Assembly (NCBI GenBank): GCA_012516075.1
Contig: JAAYXE010000174.1
Location: 1 to 48,510, forward strand
Origin: Chloroflexota bacterium
GTDB lineage: Bacteria; Chloroflexota; Anaerolineae; Anaerolineales; UBA4823
Direction: 5' to 3'
DNA length: 48,510 nt
Of the stretch, positions 33,173-42,169 are shown one piece after another (the first letter of the stretch is position 1; the number at the start of each line of letters is the position of its first letter). A model generated the notes under the pieces. The model ran no database searches, was not told the origin of the DNA, and saw only the letters and a program-made list of their open reading frames with translations. The position numbers and the translations under genes were made by a program.

Positions 33173-33276
33173 AAAAGGGGGGACGCAGATGCACACGGAG
33201 CCCGCTGGCGGGTGCGGAATTTTTATATTTTTCCGCATCCCCGGCGTTTTCCGCGTAAATCCGCGTCCCCTTTTAA
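33173..33276. repeat. ~100-bp REP-like structured repeat
   Basis: AAAAGGGG and ACGCAGAT at the left (33173-33190) are mirrored by ATCCGCGTCCCCTTTT at the right (33259-33274), an imperfect terminal inverted repeat. Inside are a hairpin CCCGC-tg-GCGGG (33201-33212) and GGTGCGGAA pairing with TTCCGCATCC (33212-33241). It starts 17 bp after the gtrA stop and could end that transcript. The ACGC/GGAT-type words recall dispersed intergenic repeats common in this phylum. Confidence 0.55.
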
Positions 33277-33293
33277 CCGTTAGCCAGAAAGGC

Positions 33294-33751
33294 CTATTCT
33301 ACATCGCCGTAGGTCCAGAAGCGGTTGGCGAAGAAGTTCCAGAACATCACGATGATCACGGCGATTGCCAGGGTGATGTTTTTGGCCAGCAGCTCGGGCG
33401 TGATCGGGCTGACCGGCAGCGGCAGCTGGCGCGTGAGGCGCAGCACCGGGGGCTCCATAAAGGCCAGGACAGGCACGCGAATGCCCAGTCCTACCACGCT
33501 CACCACGGTGAACTCGAGAAGCTGTCTGACGACCGGCTTGGAACGTGAATCGGGGTAAGTCCAGAAGCGGTTCCAGGTGAAGTTGCTGATGACGGCGGCG
33601 ATGAAAGATACCGTACCGGCGAGCCACAGCGGGGCGTGGAAGAGCGCCACCAGCAGGTTGGCGACCCCGAAATCGACCACGGCGCCGATCACGCCAACCA
33701 CGGCGAAGCGCAGGAAACGCCCTCGCTCGCGTGGATTGTTGAGGATCATGG

Positions 33752-33755
<4 letters not shown>
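33294..33755 (-). CDS. GtrA-family membrane protein
   Basis: This 153-residue protein has four membrane helices (about 17-37, 43-62, 80-100, 122-142), matching the GtrA family. [19 protein letters not shown] and [10 protein letters not shown] near 55-67, repeated as [10 protein letters not shown] near 142-151, are family hallmarks. GtrA proteins are thought to flip or present polyprenyl-linked sugars for surface glycan modification. The ATG at 33755 overlaps the epimerase stop (ATGA), so the two are translationally coupled, linking nucleotide-sugar production to glycan export. No partner glucosyltransferase (GtrB) is adjacent. Confidence 0.88.
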
Positions 33756-34711
<956 letters not shown>

Positions 34712-34820
34712 AGATAAATCCTGTTTATGAGATTAGTTTCCGGGTGTTCGCCCCCGGGTCCGACGGCCTGCAGATTAATAACCGCGGCCGGATATACCTG
34801 ATTAACGCTGGAAAACCCTG

Positions 34821-34840
34821 CCCGTTTCAGTTAAAACGGG
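34821..34840 (-). terminator. Hairpin after the G5-propeller lipoprotein gene
   Basis: The perfect 7-bp stem CCCGTTT (34821-34827) and AAACGGG (34834-34840) lies 5 bases past the stop of the minus-strand gene, followed on that strand by CAGGGTTTTCC. It is a moderately convincing terminator. Confidence 0.5.
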
Positions 34841-34845
34841 TGGAA

Positions 34846-36468
34846 TTACTTCCAGATCACGCGCTCGGTCAGACCGTCTCCTGTTACCTGCTGGGCCTGC
34901 CCGCTGGAGGCATCCACGATCCACAGGTTACCTTCATAAACCAGCGCGATGGCGTGGCTGCCGCTCGCCGGCATGGGGGCAGGCGACCACGCCCCCCAGC
35001 CCTGGCGGGGTGCGATGCCGCCGGAGCGCTCTTCGGTGGGGAAGAGCACCCGCTGGTTGGAGCCGTCGCGGTCCATCACCACCAGGCGGTAGCGGCTGGT
35101 TTCGCTCTGGTCGGGGAAAATGGCCTGTAGATAGGCGATGCGGTAACCGCTGGTGCCGTTCTCTTCCTCCAGCGCCGGTGAAGTGATGGGGAAGGAGAAC
35201 ATGCCGCTCTGCGACACCAGGCGCAGCGTCCCCGGGCCCTGGACGGGCAGGGCAACCAGGTCGAACACCTGCGCCTCTTCAGGATTGGGCGAACCTTCGG
35301 GCGGGTTGTGGTCGACGACGTACAGGAAGTTGCCGTCGGGCGCCCAGGTGATGCCGGGCACCCAGGCCCAGTCGGCGCCGGTCTGCAGGGGGACGACGTT
35401 CTTCAGGGCGGTCTGTGCACCGTCGGCGAAGTTGATCAGTCCGATGCGGTCCGGCCGGGAGAAGGCGAGCTGCTGGCCGTCGGGAGACCAGGCAAAGGTC
35501 ATGCCCCACCAGCCGTACACACCCCCGGAGTTCGCCTCCAGGACCGGCTCGCTGCCCCACTTCGTGGTCCATCCCGAGGGGCTGAAGGTAAGGGCGTGCA
35601 GGTCGTTGTTGGCCTGCCAGCCGGGCGCTGCCGGGCGCGGCTCGACGGTGGAGAACACAATTTTGGAATTCGACCCGGGGACGAAATCGGCAAAATGTAC
35701 CACGTTGGGCACCCCCAGGTCGACCATGCGGCCTTCAGGGGAGGTCAGGTCTTTGGCCCACAGGCGGTTGATCTCGCCCTCCACTTCCGAGCGGCGGGTG
35801 AAAAGCAGCCAGGTGCCGTCATCCGAGAGGGCCAGAATGCGGCCGTCAAGGTCGCCGGTGGTGACAACAGCAGTACGGCTGCCAGTGTCCCCCTCGATCA
35901 CCCAGACGCTGCCGTCGCGCAGGTAAACGAGTTTCCCGGGGATGTCGAAAGTGACGAAGGGCGACTGCACGCCGATCATGATGATCTCGGGGACGGGCTC
36001 TTCCAGGGTTACCCGTTTGACGATGGAATTCGAGACCTCCACGCCATCTTCAAAGACCCGGCGGTAGGTGATCTCTTCCAGCCCGTTCCGGCCGCGCTGC
36101 AGGTAAAGCTCCTGGTCGATCGCCAGCGTTTCGTTACGCAGGGTCTGCTGTTCGAAGGGGATCACCGCCTGTTCGACAACGTACTCTTCTTCGACGCGGA
36201 TCACACGCACATGGTCGCCGTCGGTCAGCACGGAGTGCAGCGGCGGCTCCACGCGGTCAAGAGTTCCCAGTGACAGTTCAGCAGCGTTCAGGGCCTGCTG
36301 GACAGTGCTGCCTGCGAGCAGGTCGACCTCCCGGATCTCGCCTTCCACTTCGATCTGGACGTGAATCTGCGCCGGGCTGACGCCGCGCGCGGAACCGGCG
36401 CAGCCGGCCAGCAGCAGGCACAATCCGGTCAGAAGCAGGATGAAACAGCGACGATGGTATAATCTCAT
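34846..36468 (-). CDS. Lipoprotein with DUF348/G5 domains and a TolB-like beta-propeller
   Basis: This 540-residue exported protein starts with a lipoprotein signal: hydrophobic LLLTGLCLLLAGC with Cys23 in a good lipobox. Residues about 35-95 read like the ubiquitin-like DUF348 domain (VEGEIREVDLLAGSTVQQAL), followed by a G5 domain at about 100-165 (YVVEQAVIPFEQQTLRNETL). From about 175 to the end, repeated strand signatures such as ALSDDGTWLLFTRR, AWSPDGQQLAFSRPD and TWAPDGNFLYVVD form a WD40/TolB-type propeller. DUF348 and G5 occur in cell-wall proteins and bind glycans or surfaces. It probably works outside the membrane on wall-associated ligands. No strong ribosome site precedes the ATG. 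It is downstream of another exported protein gene. Confidence 0.8.
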   Translation of the reverse strand: MRLYHRRCFILLLTGLCLLLAGCAGSARGVSPAQIHVQIEVEGEIREVDLLAGSTVQQALNAAELSLGTLDRVEPPLHSVLTDGDHVRVIRVEEEYVVEQAVIPFEQQTLRNETLAIDQELYLQRGRNGLEEITYRRVFEDGVEVSNSIVKRVTLEEPVPEIIMIGVQSPFVTFDIPGKLVYLRDGSVWVIEGDTGSRTAVVTTGDLDGRILALSDDGTWLLFTRRSEVEGEINRLWAKDLTSPEGRMVDLGVPNVVHFADFVPGSNSKIVFSTVEPRPAAPGWQANNDLHALTFSPSGWTTKWGSEPVLEANSGGVYGWWGMTFAWSPDGQQLAFSRPDRIGLINFADGAQTALKNVVPLQTGADWAWVPGITWAPDGNFLYVVDHNPPEGSPNPEEAQVFDLVALPVQGPGTLRLVSQSGMFSFPITSPALEEENGTSGYRIAYLQAIFPDQSETSRYRLVVMDRDGSNQRVLFPTEERSGGIAPRQGWGAWSPAPMPASGSHAIALVYEGNLWIVDASSGQAQQVTGDGLTERVIWK

Positions 36469-36555
36469 TTCAATCTGAGCCGCAGAACACCTGACAGCGG
36501 CAGCCTTACCTGCAGTCCGGGTGGATGATCCGGCAGGCCGTCAGGAGAGAACTTT

Positions 36556-37143
36556 TCAGGACCGCCTGCGTCCGGTGATGGTCATCTTGCCCTGGTCGAT
36601 GACGATGCTCTCGATCTCCAGGTCTTCCGTCTTAGCATTGATGCTTGCAAGCGAAGCGTCCATCCGCCGGGTCAGGGCGTCGAGCATGCTGTCGGGCAGC
36701 TCTACCGGGCCCAGGTTGGCGGACACGATATCATAATCTGCCTGGCCCTGTGCGTTGACCGAAACGGTCATTACCATCTTTAATGGCAGCGTCAGCCCGC
36801 TCTGTTTGACATCACCATGCAGCTCGATCTGCCCGCTGCGCAGGTACACCTGCGGGTTGGTCAGGGCCGGTTCGGTCTTGTCCTTCAGTTCGAACGCCAC
36901 CAGCGAGGTAAGCTGCTCCTCGGTCACCACGATGCTGGCGATCTCACCCTGGCTGGCCTGCGTGGCAGCCGCGCGGATCTGGTCTTCAAGGGACTCCACG
37001 GCCTCGGTGGAGACAGGCACCGGAACATCCGTGGGTGTGGGGCTGCTGGCACGGCCGGCAGCCGGCAGGTTACAGGCCAGGCTGGCCAGCACGAAAGCGG
37101 CCAGGGCCAGAATAATTGTCAATTTGCGATGGTCAAATACCAT
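36556..37143 (-). CDS. Exported or lipid-anchored protein of unknown function
   Basis: This 195-residue protein has an N-terminal export signal (hydrophobic 8-23 ending LASLACNLP). The Cys24 site is a loose lipobox, so it may be a lipoprotein. A Pro/Thr/Ser-rich linker (about 30-50) leads to a compact beta-rich domain with alternating strands (EIASIVVTEEQLTSLVAFEL, SGQIELHGDV, LPLKMVMTVSV) and a final basic tail (GRRRS). I do not recognise the family. The ATG at 37143 has AGGAG upstream. It precedes the G5-propeller gene by 87 bp on the same strand, so both may serve the cell surface. Confidence 0.7.
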   Translation of the reverse strand: MVFDHRKLTIILALAAFVLASLACNLPAAGRASSPTPTDVPVPVSTEAVESLEDQIRAAATQASQGEIASIVVTEEQLTSLVAFELKDKTEPALTNPQVYLRSGQIELHGDVKQSGLTLPLKMVMTVSVNAQGQADYDIVSANLGPVELPDSMLDALTRRMDASLASINAKTEDLEIESIVIDQGKMTITGRRRS

Positions 37144-37192
37144 TTAAACGTACACTCCTTCACACCGTCAGATGGGAGAATTTTATCACAGC

Positions 37193-37819
37193 ATGATTGA
37201 CGGCCAGACTGACAGCATTGCAGGGCCCCAGAACGGCGCTGCAATGGAACCCCCTTTAGAACTTCCCCTGCAGGCGCGCCTGGAGGCGCTGCTTTTCGTC
37301 TCTCCCGGGCCGGTCACGCCCGCCCAACTCGCCGCAGCTCTGGAGATACCGGCCGCGGAGGTGGAGAGCGCCCTGCAGGCGCTGGAATCCTGGTACCGGG
37401 AGAACCGGTGCGGCCTGCGTGTACAGCAGCACCACGGGCGTGTGCAGCTTACCACAGCCCCTCAGGCAGCAGCGGTGATCGAGCGTTTTCTGGGACTGGA
37501 GGCCAGCAGCCGCCTGAGCCGTGCCGCGCTCGAACCCCTGGCGATTATCGCTTACCAGCAGCCCGTCACCCGCCCGCAGGTGGACGCCATCCGCGGGGTC
37601 AACAGCGACGGTGTGATGAAGAGCCTGCTGAGCAAGGGCCTGATCCAGGAGGTGGGGCGCGCCGAAGCCCCCGGACGCCCGATCCTCTACAGCACCACGA
37701 CAGATTTCCTGCAGCACTTTGGTCTCAACTCGCTGGAAGAACTTCCGCCCCTGGACAGCGGGCCGGAGTCCAGCGATGCTGCCGGAGAAGAAGCTGCACC
37801 TGAGATATTAAAAGGATAA
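37193..37819 (+). CDS. scpB: Segregation and condensation protein B
   Basis: ScpB forms the SMC-ScpAB condensin complex in chromosome segregation. The protein has two winged-helix domains: LEALLFVSPGPVTPAQLAAAL near the N-terminus, and LSRAALEPLAIIAYQQPVTRPQVDAIRGVNSD in the middle, the latter being the family signature. GRPILYSTTTDFLQHFGL closes the second domain; the tail is acidic. Start choice is uncertain: ATGs at 37172, 37193 and 37244 are in frame. I prefer 37193 (208 residues) because TTTTAT (37181-37186) is exactly 6 bases ahead, as in the leaderless udk promoter. scpA is absent. The pseudouridine synthase follows 2 bp later. Confidence 0.9.
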   Translation: MIDGQTDSIAGPQNGAAMEPPLELPLQARLEALLFVSPGPVTPAQLAAALEIPAAEVESALQALESWYRENRCGLRVQQHHGRVQLTTAPQAAAVIERFLGLEASSRLSRAALEPLAIIAYQQPVTRPQVDAIRGVNSDGVMKSLLSKGLIQEVGRAEAPGRPILYSTTTDFLQHFGLNSLEELPPLDSGPESSDAAGEEAAPEILKG

Positions 37820-37821
37820 CC

Positions 37822-38685
37822 ATGGCAGAAGAACGACTGCAGAAGATCCTCAGCCGGGCCGGGCTGGGTTCGCGCCGGGCCTGTGAAGAATTGATCACCG
37901 CCGGACGCGTGATGGTCAACGGGCGGATCGCCGAACTGGGGATGAAGGCCGATCCCCAGAAGGACCGCATCCTGGTCGACGGCAGCCCGGTCAAACCGCC
38001 CGAAGAGCTGGTTTACATCGCCCTGTATAAACCGCGCGGCACGCTGTCGGCGGTCACCGCTCCGGATCCCCGGCCTACGGTGCGTGACCTGATCCCCCTG
38101 GAGGGTCATTTTTACCCGGTCGGCCGCCTGGACGTGGACAGCGAAGGCCTGATCTTAATGACCAACGACGGCGAGCTGGCCAACCGCCTGACTCACCCGC
38201 GCTACGGGCACGAAAAGGAATACCGCGTGCTGGTCGCCCGCCGCCCCGATGCAGAGCAGCTGGATATCTGGCGGCGAGGGGTGGTGCTGGAAGACGGCTA
38301 CCGTACTGCACCGGCCGAGGTGAAGTTCGAGACCGGAATGGGCAAAGGCGCCTGGCTGCGGGTGGTGATGCGCGAAGGGCGCAAGCGCCAGATCCGTGAG
38401 ATCGGGCGCACCATCGGCCTGCCGGTGGTGAAAATTGTGCGTGTGCGCATCGGTACGCTGCATCTGGGCAGTTTAAAGCCGCGCGAGTGGCGCCTTCTGA
38501 CGCCCCAGGAGATCGCCGAGCTGAAAGGCATCGTCACCGGCGGCCGCAAGCCGGCGGCTGCGCGCAAAGATGCGCCCCGGCCTGCCGGTTTACCGGCCGC
38601 ACGCGCAAAACGCCCGCCTGCCCGGACGGGGCAGAAAGGTGCACAGGGGCAGGCTTCAGCACGGAACAAGAAAAAGAGATCCTGA
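37822..38685 (+). CDS. RluB/RsuA-family pseudouridine synthase
   Basis: This 287-residue enzyme isomerises a uridine in rRNA; members of the RluB/RluF/RsuA group modify 23S or 16S RNA. An S4 RNA-binding domain occupies residues 3-60 (ERLQKILSRAGLGSRRACEELI), followed by the catalytic GRLDVDSEGLILMTNDG with Asp104. REGRKRQIREIG is the family's third motif. A lysine/alanine/proline-rich basic tail of about 50 residues follows, as in many RluB proteins. The scpB-rluB pairing is common across bacteria, which favours RluB. The start is 2 bp after the scpB stop, and a strong hairpin ends the unit. Confidence 0.9.
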   Translation: MAEERLQKILSRAGLGSRRACEELITAGRVMVNGRIAELGMKADPQKDRILVDGSPVKPPEELVYIALYKPRGTLSAVTAPDPRPTVRDLIPLEGHFYPVGRLDVDSEGLILMTNDGELANRLTHPRYGHEKEYRVLVARRPDAEQLDIWRRGVVLEDGYRTAPAEVKFETGMGKGAWLRVVMREGRKRQIREIGRTIGLPVVKIVRVRIGTLHLGSLKPREWRLLTPQEIAELKGIVTGGRKPAAARKDAPRPAGLPAARAKRPPARTGQKGAQGQASARNKKKRS

Positions 38686-38696
38686 AAGCGATATAG

Positions 38697-38726
38697 ACAG
38701 CGTGGACCGGCTCTGGTCCACGCTGT
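38697..38726 (+). terminator. Terminator of scpB-rluB
   Basis: The perfect 12-bp stem ACAGCGTGGACC (38697-38708) and GGTCCACGCTGT (38715-38726) with a 6-base loop lies 11 bp past the rluB stop. The T-run is weak (TCGTTC), but the stem is strong. Confidence 0.65.
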
Positions 38727-38820
38727 TCGTTCGACCCAATTCTCCAAACCGCAAATCCTGTAGAAACCTCATCGATGTGCTGGGCCAGCGGACAGATCCA
38801 TATTCAGGGAGGAAAAAGCA

Positions 38821-40224
38821 GTGTCCGATCTTACCCCATCCGGTTCACATTCAACCGGCGCGGCAGGCAGGGATGCCGGCGCCAGTCTTTTTGAAGAGGC
38901 GGCGCGCCGTGCGCTGCGCTATCTGCAGGAGCTGGAGAGGCGCCGCGTGTTTCCCTCGCCAGAAGCTCTGAACGGGCTGATGGCCTTCGAAGAGCCGCTG
39001 CCGGCAGGCCCCTCAGACCCGCTCGAAACGCTGGCACTGCTCGACGAGCGCGGATCGCCGGGCACCGTCACCTCGCCCGGCGGGCGCTACTTCGGCTTTG
39101 TCTTCGGGGGCTCGCTGCCAGCTGCCCTGGCCGCAAACTGGCTGGCCGGTGCCTGGGACCAGAACGCCGCGATGGAGGCGGCCTCTCCCGCAGCAGCGAA
39201 GCTGGAACGGGTGGCCATGAGCTGGCTGCTCGATGTGCTCGGCCTGCCGGCGGACTGCGGGATCGGGTTTGTCAGCGGCGCCACCATGGCAAACTTCAGC
39301 GGCCTGGCCGCAGCCCGGCACGCCCTGCTCAAAGCGCAGGGCTGGGATGTGGAAGCCATGGGCCTGTTCGGCGCACCGCCCATCACCGTGGTGGTGGGGG
39401 AGGAGGTGCACGTCAGCCTGCTTAAGGCGTTGAGCCTGCTGGGGCTGGGGCGCGAGCGCGTGCTGCGCGTGCCGGTGGACGGCCAGGGGCGCATGCTGGC
39501 GGATGCCCTGCCCCCGCTGAGCGAGTCAACCATCGTCTGCATCCAGGCAGGAAACGTCAACACCGGCGCCTTCGACCCCGCGGCAGAAATTTGCCAGCAG
39601 GCCCGTGCCGCCGGCGCCTGGGTGCATGTAGATGGGGCTTTTGGCCTGTGGGCGGCAGCCGCCCCGCAGCGCGCACACCTCGCGGCCGGCTTGAGCGAGG
39701 CGGATTCGTGGGCCACCGATGCGCACAAATGGCTCAACGTGCCTTACGACTGCGGGCTGGTTTTCTGCCGCCGTCCGGAGGACCTGCGGGCCGCGCTGAC
39801 CCACAGCCCGGCGGCTTACCTGGTCACCGACGGGCGGCGCGATCCCATGGAATACACCCCGGAGATGTCGCGCCGGGCGCGCGGGATCGAGGTCTGGGCT
39901 GCGCTGCGCTCCCTCGGGCGGGCAGGCCTGGCGGAGATGATCGAACGCTGCTGCCGGCATGCCGCTCGCTTCGCGCAGGGCCTGCAGGCCGCCGGGTTTA
40001 CGGTGCTCAACGATGTGGTACTCAACCAGGTGCTGGTTTCCTTTGGCTCCCCCGGGAAGACCGGGCAGGTGATCCGTGCGCTGCAGGAGGAGGGCACCTG
40101 CTGGTGCGGCGGCACCGTCTGGCAGGGCCACACCGCCATGCGCATCAGCGTCTCCTCCTGGGCGACCACGACAGAAGACGTGGACCGCTGCCTGGAGGCC
40201 ATGCTGCGGGCCGCGGCCCTTTAA
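38821..40224 (+). CDS. PLP-dependent group II amino acid decarboxylase-like protein
   Basis: This 467-residue fold-type I PLP enzyme is of the aromatic/glutamate decarboxylase group. HVDGAFGLW holds the Asp that contacts the pyridine nitrogen, and SWATDAHKWLNVPYDCG carries the Schiff-base Lys303. FVSGATMANFSGLAAAR is the usual phosphate-binding region. Substrate cannot be decided; L-tyrosine, L-DOPA, glutamate, or a related amino acid are all possible, and some close relatives are aldolases or aminotransferase-like. The start is GTG at 38821 with GGGAGG about 9 bases ahead; no ATG occurs at the natural N-terminus. It is a single gene after a terminator. Confidence 0.85.
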   Translation: MSDLTPSGSHSTGAAGRDAGASLFEEAARRALRYLQELERRRVFPSPEALNGLMAFEEPLPAGPSDPLETLALLDERGSPGTVTSPGGRYFGFVFGGSLPAALAANWLAGAWDQNAAMEAASPAAAKLERVAMSWLLDVLGLPADCGIGFVSGATMANFSGLAAARHALLKAQGWDVEAMGLFGAPPITVVVGEEVHVSLLKALSLLGLGRERVLRVPVDGQGRMLADALPPLSESTIVCIQAGNVNTGAFDPAAEICQQARAAGAWVHVDGAFGLWAAAAPQRAHLAAGLSEADSWATDAHKWLNVPYDCGLVFCRRPEDLRAALTHSPAAYLVTDGRRDPMEYTPEMSRRARGIEVWAALRSLGRAGLAEMIERCCRHAARFAQGLQAAGFTVLNDVVLNQVLVSFGSPGKTGQVIRALQEEGTCWCGGTVWQGHTAMRISVSSWATTTEDVDRCLEAMLRAAAL

Positions 40225-40354
40225 ATGCGCCTCCAGCAGTCTGAACGGCCAGGGCATGCTTCGCTTACCCGGTCGAAACGGTCTTAAGGCTAACCCGTTG
40301 TGCGAGTCAGGTTAAACGATCCCCGTCCTTCTCATAAGGGTAGATGATTTCTGC

Positions 40355-40439
40355 GGGCACGGCGCTGCGGCGAGAGCTGGATATCTTCTTCAGGAACCGG
40401 TCAGGATGGCTCGTTTGATGCGCTCTGCGCGCCGTGCCC
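40355..40439. repeat. 85-bp element with GGGCACGGC/GCCGTGCCC ends (copy B)
   Basis: GGGCACGGCGC and GCGCCGTGCCC form a perfect 11-bp terminal inverted repeat. The interior aligns without gaps to the element at 2575 (about 60 of 85 positions), including CTGCG, CGAGA and GGTCAGG/TGTCAGG. The similarity seems to extend a little into both flanks (TTTCTG on the left, CCCCA on the right). Confidence 0.65.
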
Positions 40440-40612
40440 CACGGCGCATGAGGAATGACAGCACCGAAAGGAAGACCCTGATGCCTGCATTAATACCAGT
40501 ACTTATGAGTTTCTCTCCTCTGGAGCTGTCAGGAGTGCTGCACATGCACGGGGGCTCGCTCATGCATCAGGCCGCCGCCAGGCCTGAGACTGGCGAAAAT
40601 GGCTAAATTATG

Positions 40613-40645
40613 TAAAATGGTAGGCCAGAAGGCCCTAGTTCTACC
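40613..40645 (+). promoter_or_regulatory. -10 box and leader hairpin upstream of the 119-residue gene
   Basis: TAAAAT (40613-40618) is followed at once by a nested hairpin: GGTAG (40619-40623) with CTACC (40641-40645), enclosing GGCC-agaa-GGCC. The hairpin would lie at the very 5' end of the mRNA and end about 24 bases before the ATG at 40669. It may stabilise the transcript. Confidence 0.4.
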
Positions 40646-40668
40646 GGTCCAGGAGTGGGGGAAACGTT

Positions 40669-41028
40669 ATGCAGAAATGGGTGGATTTTCGCGCTTACAA
40701 CCTCAACGACGGATCGCTGGATAAGTTTCACCGCCTGGTGATCGAAGGCTCGCTGCCGCTGCTGGCACAGCACGGGGTGGACGTGGTGGCCTACGGGCCC
40801 TCCGCCGATGGGAGCAGCTCCTACTTCCTGATCCGGGCTTACGACAGCCTGGAAGCTATGCGTGCCGCAGAAGAGGCTTTTTACGGCAGCGACGCCTGGC
40901 GGCAGGGCCCGCGCGAGGCGATCCTGGCTCTGATCGAAAGCTACACCTCGATTGTGCTCTCACTGGACGCAGCCGCGGTCGACAGACTGCGGGCTGCATC
41001 ATCCACCGGGAACCTGAAAGGAGGGTAA
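40669..41028 (+). CDS. NIPSNAP/dimeric alpha-beta-barrel-like small protein
   Basis: This 119-residue cytoplasmic protein has the layout of a dimeric alpha-beta barrel: strand (KWVDFRAYNL), helix (KFHRLVIEGSLPLLAQHG), strand (VDVVAYGPS), strand (SSYFLIRAYDS) and helix (LEAMRAAEEAFYGSDAWR). The FYGSDAWRQGPREAIL stretch is typical of NIPSNAP and related EthD/ABM-type proteins. Ligand and partner are unknown. The ATG at 40669 has GGAG about 13 bases upstream. It heads a three-gene run with a membrane protein and a phosphoesterase. Confidence 0.7.
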   Translation: MQKWVDFRAYNLNDGSLDKFHRLVIEGSLPLLAQHGVDVVAYGPSADGSSSYFLIRAYDSLEAMRAAEEAFYGSDAWRQGPREAILALIESYTSIVLSLDAAAVDRLRAASSTGNLKGG

Positions 41029-41031
41029 CCT

Positions 41032-41424
41032 GTGCAAAGCCTGCGGATTTTTTCGATTCTCGCCTGGACTGCCATCCCCACCGTTTATTACGGCGGCTGC
41101 CCCCTGCTGGGGATGATCAACCGGGGCGAAATTTCTGAATTTGCGCAGACCTGTTTTCGTGCCGGGCACGCCTATTCCGGCGTGCTGCTGATGGCGCTGC
41201 TGAATCGCCGGTATATAGATAAGACCCGCCTGAGTCAGGGGGTGAAGGTGGGCATCCTGGCCCAGTCGAGCGGCTTTTTCCTGCACATTTTCACCCGGCA
41301 GCCCGGGGCGTCATTCCCCGGCACCACGCTGACCGTCGTGGGGGCGCTTTTGCTGGCCGCCGCCGTCCTGGTGCTGGTCTACGGTTTAATCGTCAGCCGG
41401 GAAGTGACGGAGCGAGCGCCATGA
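41032..41424 (+). CDS. Small four-helix membrane protein, unknown family
   Basis: This 130-residue protein has predicted helices near residues 4-22, 40-58, 73-86 and 97-118, with short polar loops including NRRYIDKTRLSQG. FRAGHAYSGVLLMALLN places a His in the second helix. The start is a GTG at 41032, 3 bp after the previous stop and behind GGAGGG. The stop overlaps the phosphoesterase ATG, so it is coupled. I do not recognise the family, and no function is claimed. Confidence 0.6.
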   Translation: MQSLRIFSILAWTAIPTVYYGGCPLLGMINRGEISEFAQTCFRAGHAYSGVLLMALLNRRYIDKTRLSQGVKVGILAQSSGFFLHIFTRQPGASFPGTTLTVVGALLLAAAVLVLVYGLIVSREVTERAP

Positions 41425-42161
41425 TGCGCCTGGCAGTGCTCTCCGATATCCACGGCAACGGTGTGGCCCTGGATGCCGTGCTTCAGGACCTGCAGCGTGA
41501 CAGGATCGAGCAGGTCGTCTGCCTGGGGGATACCATTCAGGGCGGTCCCCAGCCAGTGGAGGTGCTCGCACGCCTGCGGGAGCTCGGCTGCCCGGTGGTC
41601 ATGGGCAACACCGACGCCTGGCTGCTCACCGGCGAGGACAGCGGTCAGGAGGTCGTTACAGAAGAACGACAGCGCATGCTGGATGCCGTGCGGGAATGGA
41701 CGCTGGCCCAGCTCTCGGAGGACGACCTGCAGTTCATGCGCAGCTTTCAGCCCACCGTTGAGATGACTTTAGAGGGGGACCGCAAGCTGCTTTGCTTTCA
41801 CGGTTCGCCGGCTTCATTCGACGATGTGATCCTGCCGGATATCACCCGGCAGGCGCTGGGGGCGTATCCAGCGGATGCGCTGACAGGCGGGCACACGCAT
41901 GTGCAGTTTCTGCGCCGCATCGACGCCGGGCCGCGCTTTTTCTTCAACCCCGGCAGTGTGGGCTTTGTGTACAGCCATCACCAGGAGGAAGACGACTTTC
42001 GGGCAGATCCCTGGGCGGAATACGCCGTGCTCAGCGTGGACGGCGGACGTCTGGCCCTCGAGTTCCGCCGGGTACCGTTCGATGCCGCCCGCCTGGTCGA
42101 AGTTTATTACGCCAGCGGCCGGCCCTACGCGGAACAGGCGGCTGCACAGTACGGCGGCTGA
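41421..42161 (+). CDS. YfcE/MJ0936-type metallophosphoesterase
   Basis: This 246-residue protein has the calcineurin-like fold with all metal-binding motifs: Asp9 and His11 (SDIHGN), Asp37 (LGDTIQGG), Asn63 (MGNTDA), an HGSP motif and the final GGHTHVQ. The di-metal centre should hydrolyse phosphodiesters or phosphomonoesters; natural substrates of this group are mostly unknown. Two adjacent ATGs (41421, 41424) are possible starts; 41421 overlaps the upstream stop. It is convergent with the NTF2-like gene, whose stop lies 8 bp away. Confidence 0.88.
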   Translation: MMRLAVLSDIHGNGVALDAVLQDLQRDRIEQVVCLGDTIQGGPQPVEVLARLRELGCPVVMGNTDAWLLTGEDSGQEVVTEERQRMLDAVREWTLAQLSEDDLQFMRSFQPTVEMTLEGDRKLLCFHGSPASFDDVILPDITRQALGAYPADALTGGHTHVQFLRRIDAGPRFFFNPGSVGFVYSHHQEEDDFRADPWAEYAVLSVDGGRLALEFRRVPFDAARLVEVYYASGRPYAEQAAAQYGG

Positions 42162-42169
42162 TCAGGGTC

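Larger units (their letters stand above)
40225..40668. other. Spacer of about 440 bp with a repeat element and a promoter
   Basis: This spacer holds repeat copy B (40355-40439), a following imperfect palindrome around CCCCACGGCGC, a TAAAAT box (40613-40618) and a nested hairpin (40619-40645) just before the next gene. A 66-codon frame at 40406 begins inside the repeat element and shows no protein features. Nothing else is recognised. Confidence 0.55.

Noticed and set aside
38821..40224. A specialised-metabolite cluster around the PLP decarboxylase
   Set aside because: Neighbours are generic small proteins without synthases, transporters or regulators; a terminator separates it from rluB.
40406..40606. 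66-residue open frame
   Set aside because: It starts inside repeat copy B, has an Arg-rich random-looking sequence and no ribosome binding site.
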